A stretch of DNA of 64,000 bases from Brevibacillus brevis (GTDB lineage: Bacteria; Bacillota; Bacilli; Brevibacillales; Brevibacillaceae): the NCBI RefSeq assembly GCF_900637055.1, contig NZ_LR134338.1, positions 6,597,501 to 6,661,500 on the forward strand, in the 5' to 3' direction. Shown one piece after another: positions 59,213 through 64,000 of the stretch (positions within the stretch are counted from its first letter, which is position 1; each line of letters begins with the position of its first letter). The notes under the pieces are model-generated. The model searched no databases, was not told the origin of the DNA, and was given only the letters and a program-made list of their open reading frames with translations. The translations under genes were made by a program, and so were the position numbers.

Positions 59213-60025
59213 TTATGCGCCCCCTGTCAGCTTTACTATTTTATTCTGACCATTCCATTCCACTTGTAAGCCAAGTGCAGTAGCTAGCTCACGAGCTGGA
59301 GCGTATGCCGATCCCGAAATGAGCTTTTCGTTTAGGTCTTTGCCGTTAACACGCACATCTTGGGTAGCCGCGATCCAATCCACTTTTCCACCAGCAGCAT
59401 TGGCTACCGCTCTGACAGGTAGCATGGATACACCATCCTGTAGGAAACCAGTCACTGATAACAACGATCCATTCAGGCTGATTGCAACCTGGACTTGCTT
59501 GATCTTATCCACTTTACCCACAGCTTTTTGCAAGAATTGTGAGTAATTTGTTCGGAATGTGCCCATCGGGAATGCAGGACAGTTTTTCCACGCGTAGCCG
59601 GGGTACTCCTGGTGACCAAACACCTGTTTCATGGTAGGAATCTGTACCTGCAAGTGCTGGATCAGGCGATTCGCTGCATCAAGTTGTGCTGCGGTTGGTT
59701 GCTGTGTCCGGAAATCACCTACGAGACAAATGCCAAGTGCATGACGGTTGCTATTGCCTACGTGGTAGGAAATTGTTTCTGGATCGTTACACCAGTAAAT
59801 CACCCCATCTTTTTGAATCACAAAATGATAGGCAATTCCCGGCCATCCGTTAGTTCCAACATGATAGCGTGCGAACGCCTCTGGCGACCCACTTTTTGTA
59901 GCTGAATGATGCATAGCTGCTGATCGGATATCAGTCAGCTTACGCCGTCCATACTTTAGTGTTTTGTGGCGTGGTAAAGAGGCGCGAACGTCGACGACGC
60001 GCGCGCCTTTAATAGTCATATTCAT
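59213..60025 (-). CDS. Phage N-acetylmuramoyl-L-alanine amidase (endolysin)
   Basis: 270 residues, ATG 60025. Amidase_2/PGRP domain at 30-165 with MHHSA (zinc His), ISYHVGNSN, FGHQEYPG and KNCPAFPM ligands. Residues 180-270 form a copper amine oxidase-like/stalk domain (ISLNGSLL, LPVRAVANAAGGKV, YAPARELATALGL) seen in Brevibacillus and Paenibacillus wall proteins. Lyses the host wall after holin opening. Confidence 0.92.
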   Translation of the reverse strand: MNMTIKGARVVDVRASLPRHKTLKYGRRKLTDIRSAAMHHSATKSGSPEAFARYHVGTNGWPGIAYHFVIQKDGVIYWCNDPETISYHVGNSNRHALGICLVGDFRTQQPTAAQLDAANRLIQHLQVQIPTMKQVFGHQEYPGYAWKNCPAFPMGTFRTNYSQFLQKAVGKVDKIKQVQVAISLNGSLLSVTGFLQDGVSMLPVRAVANAAGGKVDWIAATQDVRVNGKDLNEKLISGSAYAPARELATALGLQVEWNGQNKIVKLTGGA

Positions 60026-60027
60026 TT

Positions 60028-60486
60028 TTATTTCTGCTCCTTTCTTGCAGCTCGCTCTGCTTTCGCTTTGATTTCCGATCCTACCAATTTTTCAACCGAC
60101 CTTGGCATTGGCCAGCCAGCTCGATGTGCATTTGCTGTCAGGCTTGTCCACGTGTGGTAAATGAGACCGAACGTTACTCCATAAAACAAAAAACCTGGCG
60201 TGCCCATGACGCGATCTAAGAGATTTGCTAAGGCTGGTAGAGCAAAGAGGAACATTGTGCGTGGGATTCTGGACAACCCATAATCAGATGAGTAGGATTG
60301 ATCTTTTTTTGCTGCGGAAATGCCTGTGATCCAATCCAAGACAATCATGAAAAAGAGCACAATCAGGATGTCTTGGCGGTTCGTTCCATATAGATAATGA
60401 AAAACGGGCGATACGATTGCACCCGCTGTTGTCGCCCAAGCGTTTGCTGGGGTTGCTACGTTTTCTAGGCTTTGAAGAAATTTCAT
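60028..60486 (-). CDS. Phage holin (holin_4_1 type)
   Basis: 152 residues, ATG 60486 behind GATGAGCTG. Three hydrophobic segments; LIVLFFMIVLDWITGISAAKK with the DW.TG motif and SRIPRTMFLFALPALANLLD are typical of the toxin-secretion/lysis holin family. Two bases before the amidase start. Confidence 0.9.
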   Translation of the reverse strand: MKFLQSLENVATPANAWATTAGAIVSPVFHYLYGTNRQDILIVLFFMIVLDWITGISAAKKDQSYSSDYGLSRIPRTMFLFALPALANLLDRVMGTPGFLFYGVTFGLIYHTWTSLTANAHRAGWPMPRSVEKLVGSEIKAKAERAARKEQK

Positions 60487-60526
60487 CAGCTCATCTTCTC
60501 CTCACCCCCACGGGGCAAAAATTAAA

Positions 60527-60546
60527 GGAGCCGCGTTAGCAGCTCC
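60527..60546 (-). terminator. Terminator-like hairpin
   Basis: GGAGC/GCTCC stem with TTTAATTTTT on the minus strand, between the small gene at 60559 and the holin gene. Confidence 0.45.
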
Positions 60547-60558
60547 CCTATGAAATCC

Positions 60559-60735
60559 TTATTTTGTTGAACCTTCTTGTTCAAGTTTCTCGATTCGTTT
60601 CTCTAGTTCGCTCATTTTTTTCTTGAACCATGTTCGTATGAGAAGATAAGTGACTACACTCACTGGCAGCCATACGAAAATGATTAACCAAAGAAAACTT
60701 CCCCAGTCCCATGTGAATCCAATATCACCATTCAT
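60559..60735 (-). CDS. Small membrane-anchored phage protein with coiled coil
   Basis: 58 residues from ATG 60735 behind GGGGAGGAC. One membrane helix (FLWLIIFVWLPVSVVTYLL) and a charged coiled coil (KKMSELEKRIEKLEQE). Size and plan resemble XhlA/hemolysin-like proteins of phage lysis cassettes. Too short for usual gene lists. Confidence 0.7.
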   Translation of the reverse strand: MNGDIGFTWDWGSFLWLIIFVWLPVSVVTYLLIRTWFKKKMSELEKRIEKLEQEGSTK

Positions 60736-60827
60736 GTAATGTCCTCCCCTGATTCATTCTTAAAAGATAAGACGCTCTGGGTTCCGGGAAAGTCTCAAAG
60801 GAGAAGGAGCAGCTCCCCATAAAAAAA

Positions 60828-60853
60828 CACCTTCGCTCTTTTGAGAGAAGGCG
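60828..60853 (-). terminator. Intrinsic terminator of the tail genes
   Basis: Stem CACCTTC/GAAGGCG with inner CTC/GAG and T-run of seven on the minus strand, directly after the stop of the XkdX-like gene. Confidence 0.75.
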
Positions 60854-61006
60854 TTAAGTTGTTTGTGTTGTAGCTAAGTGTTCAGCAACAGGTAAGCGGT
60901 AGGGTTCCGGAATTACTTTTTCTGCTTCCATCCCATTCGGTTCTAGTGACCAGCCGCATTTTACTAAGTAGGCATAAACCGGAATCATATATTTTACCAC
61001 CATCAT
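60854..61006 (-). CDS. XkdX-like small phage protein
   Basis: 50 residues from ATG 61006 behind AGGGGGTG, overlapping the stop of the upstream gene (ATGA). KYMIPVYAYLVKCGWS and VIPEPYRLPVAEHL fit the short XkdX-type proteins at the end of phage tail operons. Function unknown. Confidence 0.65.
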   Translation of the reverse strand: MMVVKYMIPVYAYLVKCGWSLEPNGMEAEKVIPEPYRLPVAEHLATTQTT

Positions 61007-61167
61007 TTATCACCCCCTTTTAATGTTTGAACTTCTTTTTGCAATACCTCGACAGTCTCATGTAATGCAGCTATCGCTTCATAAGCCGATTGTAGCTCTG
61101 GATTTACCTTTGTTTGCTCACTTGCACGGAGTTGAGCCAAATCGGTTTGTTTTAAGTGTCTGCCCAT
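61003..61167 (-). CDS. Small phage protein
   Basis: 54 residues from ATG 61167 with AAGGTGCG upstream. Helical; the second half (YEAIAALHETVEVLQKEVQTLK) is a coiled coil. Located between the tail protein and the XkdX-like gene, overlapping the latter by 4 bp. Likely a tail accessory protein. Confidence 0.6.
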   Translation of the reverse strand: MGRHLKQTDLAQLRASEQTKVNPELQSAYEAIAALHETVEVLQKEVQTLKGGDK

Positions 61168-61181
61168 GGCTTCGCACCTTC

Positions 61182-64000
61182 CTATTCGTAACTGATCCCG
61201 AAACCGTCAATTTCTATCGGACCTAGCCGTTCTTTTGCATCTACCGTAATTTTTAGCGCCAAGCCCCAGTCAGGTGCGGTTTTAATCAGGTTCTTGTATC
61301 TGAAATAGTCTCCAGATAAAAAGACGTCCGTTACATCCTCCCAGGTCGGTTTTGCGTCATTTGCATTATTTGAAGATTGGACAGTTAAGACGGCTGGAGC
61401 CTTTGTGTCCAAGATTTCGAAGAAGTCCAGGGCGCAGCTCATCCCTAGTGCTGCGGGGTCTACTTTTTCGTTTCGGTTGACGATTTTAATTTTGTGCGGC
61501 CCATAGGGTAATTTCGTGTTTTCATAAACGATTTGCTGCTTGGTATCGCCTACGTACCCCGCAGGTACATACTGACTTACGGTTTTAACCAGTACATCGT
61601 CTATATAAATATCTACCAGCCCGTACCAAGGGCTTAACCAACTTCCGAAACGAATGCCTGTACCGATAAATGACAGCTCGGCCCAGGCCCCGGCTACCCC
61701 TGCTACGTATGCAATTGTGCCCTGGCTGCTTCCAGCGTCTACATAGTTAATGTTGTTCCAGGCAAGCCCGCCGCTGCTGTACGTGATTCTTGGATCGTTG
61801 TTTTCTACCCGTTTCACTGCTGGTACGTGAATAGGTAGCGTCGCAAATTTTGAAAATACGCTTCGGTCTACAGGTGCTGTCGTTTTGATTGGCTTTGTTT
61901 GTAGTGCCAGTGTTGTTCCGCAGCGTATCCGTGTTTTACGTTGGATGGTCTGGGTATTATCGACATACGGGTACATGACTGCCAGCATATCCCCGCTATA
62001 ACGGGGGTCTGTGCCAATGAGGTCGTATTCTGCCTTTGTGATTTCGTAGCAGCGTACCTGGTCAAAGAAGGCGTATTGCCCAGCTTCACCGTTTACGTTT
62101 AGGTCTACGTTACTATTGCCATCAGTCATTGCCTGCACTTTCACCCAGATAAAATTAAATTTAGTAGTGTCTGTAATAAAGTCGGAATTAACCATACCTG
62201 GAATGTTCAAACGGGCACCACCGCTGCTGTTACCATTCTTTATAAAGCCCAGCAGCAGATAATACTTACCTTTTTTCCAGTTCATCCCTGTTTTGAAGGC
62301 AGAACCAAAGGTATTACCTGCTACTATGGTTACTTTCATACCGTAGCTGCCCTCTACCTTATTCCCTGCGTCCAGGGCGTGCGTTGTTTGATAGTCGCCC
62401 CATAGGCTGGCGTCCTCCATCTTACCAGCTACGCCTAACAGGTTCGTAAGCGTCTGCTGGTCTGTCCATTCGGAGTACGCACCCGTAGTACCGTCAATGG
62501 CTGCCATACGCCAGTAGTACGTCTTCCCTTCTTCCAGGTCAACTTGTGGCGTGTAGCGTACCTTCGTATATTCTTTCAAGCCTTGTATTTTTACTGATAT
62601 GTCGTCTATATACCCCGTAAGGTCTGCCGTTTCGTCAGTAAACGCACGAATTTGTACGAGAGTAGTTTTCGCTGGAATTGTTATGGTTTCAGTAAACTTT
62701 AGCCAACCACTTATTGTAGCGTCGTACCACATAGAGCTCGTATCTAATCCCGTATCGGTAATAATATCTATCTGCAATTTTCCCTTGTTGTGTTGCGTTA
62801 TTTTCATATAGCCTTCTACAACAATTACATCACCGGGTTTCCAACCCTTCAGGTCTTGGTAAAAACCTATTGCTTTGGACGTTTTGCTTACCAATTTTAG
62901 AGCGCTGTTCCCTTTGCGTTTTACCTCTGTGTCTGTTCCCGCGAACTCCCCATCAACAAGATTGCTGTGCATTGGCTTCCAATAGGTACCCGCAGGGCTT
63001 TCAAATCCCCCATCTTTCACCAATTGTGCAGGCCGTACCTTGCCTGTCGTAATACCTTGCCACTCCCAAGCTGTACCGTCGAATACCTCCCAGCCTGTAG
63101 CGTCTACGTTGCTGGTGAATGTATAAATTTCGGCTTCGGACGACAACTGCAACACGAACGCCTGGGCGTTGTTTTCTACGTCGTCATTTATTGTTGCTTC
63201 GAAAACGGGCCGCTTCCCTACCCGCAGCATATCTGGAATATGATCGGGTATCGGCTTACCTGGAGGTACGTTGATAACGAAAAACTGCCCTTTCGAAAAT
63301 CCACTAACCATGCCAGTCGAATCGCTTACTTGTACCTCCCAGTAGTATGCTACTCCTGCTGCAAGTACACCATCTGGTACGTCGTAATACACATTCGTAG
63401 AAACGATAGGTCCGCTGTCGTGAACAATACCGTTATCAGACGCTCTTTTTATCCTTACCTGAAAGGCGTTTTGCACATGATTTTCAGTGTCTGAATATGT
63501 CCATTGTACGCGTGGCGTTTGGCTTATCATTAAAGGTAAGGCACTTGTCCCTAACGGGCTCTTAGGCGTTACCGTTGGTGCTTTTGTTGTTTTAAAGTAT
63601 TGACGAGTAGCATAAGGGCTTGCGGCGTCGTGGTTGTCCCATACGATAACTTCCCAACCGTATACTTTGTCAGGCTGCAAAGCTGTTACCCCGCTAGATG
63701 GATACGTAAAGGTCGTGCTGCCTGTGGTTACTTTACCACTGTCATAAATAAGTGTTGCCCCGTCGTATATTTTCAGTTGTCGCGCCTTCTGGCTGTTCCC
63801 AACGTCTGGGTCAGAAAATGACCAGTTCAGTGTAGGAGTCAACGTCGCTAGTACTGCTGGAGCAGCAAGAGTCCCTGTGGGGTTCATTGAAGGCACGTGT
63901 GGGGCTACATTTACTGGTGCAAGCATAAGGGCCATAATCGCAGAATAGGCCCCCCCGCCATGTGATAACGCTGGAGGCTGAGCCAACTGAGTAGAAATAT
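61182..64000 (-). CDS. Phage tail/fibre protein with fibronectin-like repeats, 5' end outside
   Basis: At least 939 residues; the frame is open at the right edge (ISTQLAQPP...), so the true start is probably beyond it. Two fibronectin-like repeats at the start (LNWSFSDPDVGNSQKARQLKIYD; VQWTYSDTENHVQNAFQVRIK region), a third at about 230-330, then carbohydrate-binding-like beta modules (NSALKLVSKT, GYIDDISVKI) and a jelly-roll end. Such proteins bind the cell surface in tail fibres of Bacillales phages. Confidence 0.8.
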   Translation of the reverse strand, partial: ISTQLAQPPALSHGGGAYSAIMALMLAPVNVAPHVPSMNPTGTLAAPAVLATLTPTLNWSFSDPDVGNSQKARQLKIYDGATLIYDSGKVTTGSTTFTYPSSGVTALQPDKVYGWEVIVWDNHDAASPYATRQYFKTTKAPTVTPKSPLGTSALPLMISQTPRVQWTYSDTENHVQNAFQVRIKRASDNGIVHDSGPIVSTNVYYDVPDGVLAAGVAYYWEVQVSDSTGMVSGFSKGQFFVINVPPGKPIPDHIPDMLRVGKRPVFEATINDDVENNAQAFVLQLSSEAEIYTFTSNVDATGWEVFDGTAWEWQGITTGKVRPAQLVKDGGFESPAGTYWKPMHSNLVDGEFAGTDTEVKRKGNSALKLVSKTSKAIGFYQDLKGWKPGDVIVVEGYMKITQHNKGKLQIDIITDTGLDTSSMWYDATISGWLKFTETITIPAKTTLVQIRAFTDETADLTGYIDDISVKIQGLKEYTKVRYTPQVDLEEGKTYYWRMAAIDGTTGAYSEWTDQQTLTNLLGVAGKMEDASLWGDYQTTHALDAGNKVEGSYGMKVTIVAGNTFGSAFKTGMNWKKGKYYLLLGFIKNGNSSGGARLNIPGMVNSDFITDTTKFNFIWVKVQAMTDGNSNVDLNVNGEAGQYAFFDQVRCYEITKAEYDLIGTDPRYSGDMLAVMYPYVDNTQTIQRKTRIRCGTTLALQTKPIKTTAPVDRSVFSKFATLPIHVPAVKRVENNDPRITYSSGGLAWNNINYVDAGSSQGTIAYVAGVAGAWAELSFIGTGIRFGSWLSPWYGLVDIYIDDVLVKTVSQYVPAGYVGDTKQQIVYENTKLPYGPHKIKIVNRNEKVDPAALGMSCALDFFEILDTKAPAVLTVQSSNNANDAKPTWEDVTDVFLSGDYFRYKNLIKTAPDWGLALKITVDAKERLGPIEIDGFGISYE

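Larger units (their letters stand above)
59213..64000 (-). mobile_element. Prophage: lysis cassette and tail gene, right part outside window
   Basis: Amidase, holin, three short genes and a long tail protein in the order tail - small genes - holin - amidase on the minus strand, the standard late-gene end of PBSX/SPP1-like siphovirus or myovirus prophages of Bacillales. The att site is not identified. Confidence 0.8.

Noticed and set aside
1..64000. CRISPR arrays, tRNA and rRNA genes
   Set aside because: No regularly spaced repeat series and no cloverleaf or rRNA sequence was recognised in the window.

Overview
The window looks like a chromosomal segment close to the replication origin of a Bacillales bacterium, most likely Brevibacillus or a near relative. 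The anchor is the conserved minus-strand block from about 28.7 to 48.6 kb: ychF, then rpsF-ssb-rpsR, yybS, gdpP, rplI, dnaB, purA, then walR-walK-walH-walI-walJ, htrA and rlmH. This is the order known from Bacillus subtilis. The genus call is inference; the gene order is seen directly. Regulatory sites that can be read here are an S6:S18 type leader before rpsF, a pair of PurR-type boxes before purA, and several sigma-A promoters and intrinsic terminators.

Everything to the left of the rlmH 3' end (1 to about 28.7 kb) is accessory. Next to rlmH comes a replication module (primase-polymerase N-terminal domain plus a DUF927-like ATPase), then a radC gene, a DUF960 gene, and two tandem large serine recombinases behind a 77-codon gene. 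Serine recombinases paired with a DUF927 helicase and DUF960, sitting at the rlmH 3' end, is the plan of staphylococcal cassette chromosome (SCC) elements. I read 14.6-28.7 kb as the core of an SCC-like cassette in a non-staphylococcal host. Its radC is itself cut in two by a roughly 3.4 kb Tn554-like element with two tyrosine recombinases, a Cro-type regulator and one more gene. No second copy of the rlmH end was seen in the window, so the far border probably lies beyond the left edge.

The cargo to the left (1-14 kb) is AT-rich and dominated by apparent anti-phage and DNA-processing genes. A cytosine-5 DNA methyltransferase converges with a five-gene operon encoding a GHKL (MORC-like) ATPase and a DUF6339 protein. 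There are two proteins with HEPN-type motifs (one AbiU2-like). A second operon runs off the left edge with a DUF4357-like protein, a Vsr endonuclease carrying an unusual N-terminal extension, a PD-(D/E)XK nuclease with zinc ribbon, and the start of a reverse transcriptase of the bacterial defence (DRT/UG) kind.

Right of ychF (48.6-64 kb) a second accessory region begins. It contains repeat debris with IS-like ends, a secreted HNH nuclease with a SUKH immunity partner, and an HTH-TPR regulator overlapping a tiny exported-peptide gene (an RNPP-type cell-cell signalling pair), with a Spo0E-like gene after it. Also present are an M23 peptidase, a lipoprotein, a small membrane protein behind an ECF-type promoter, and a STAS-HATPase protein with a winged-helix partner. 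From 59.2 kb to the right edge lies a prophage lysis cassette (amidase, holin and three short genes) followed by a long fibronectin-like tail protein that is cut by the window end.
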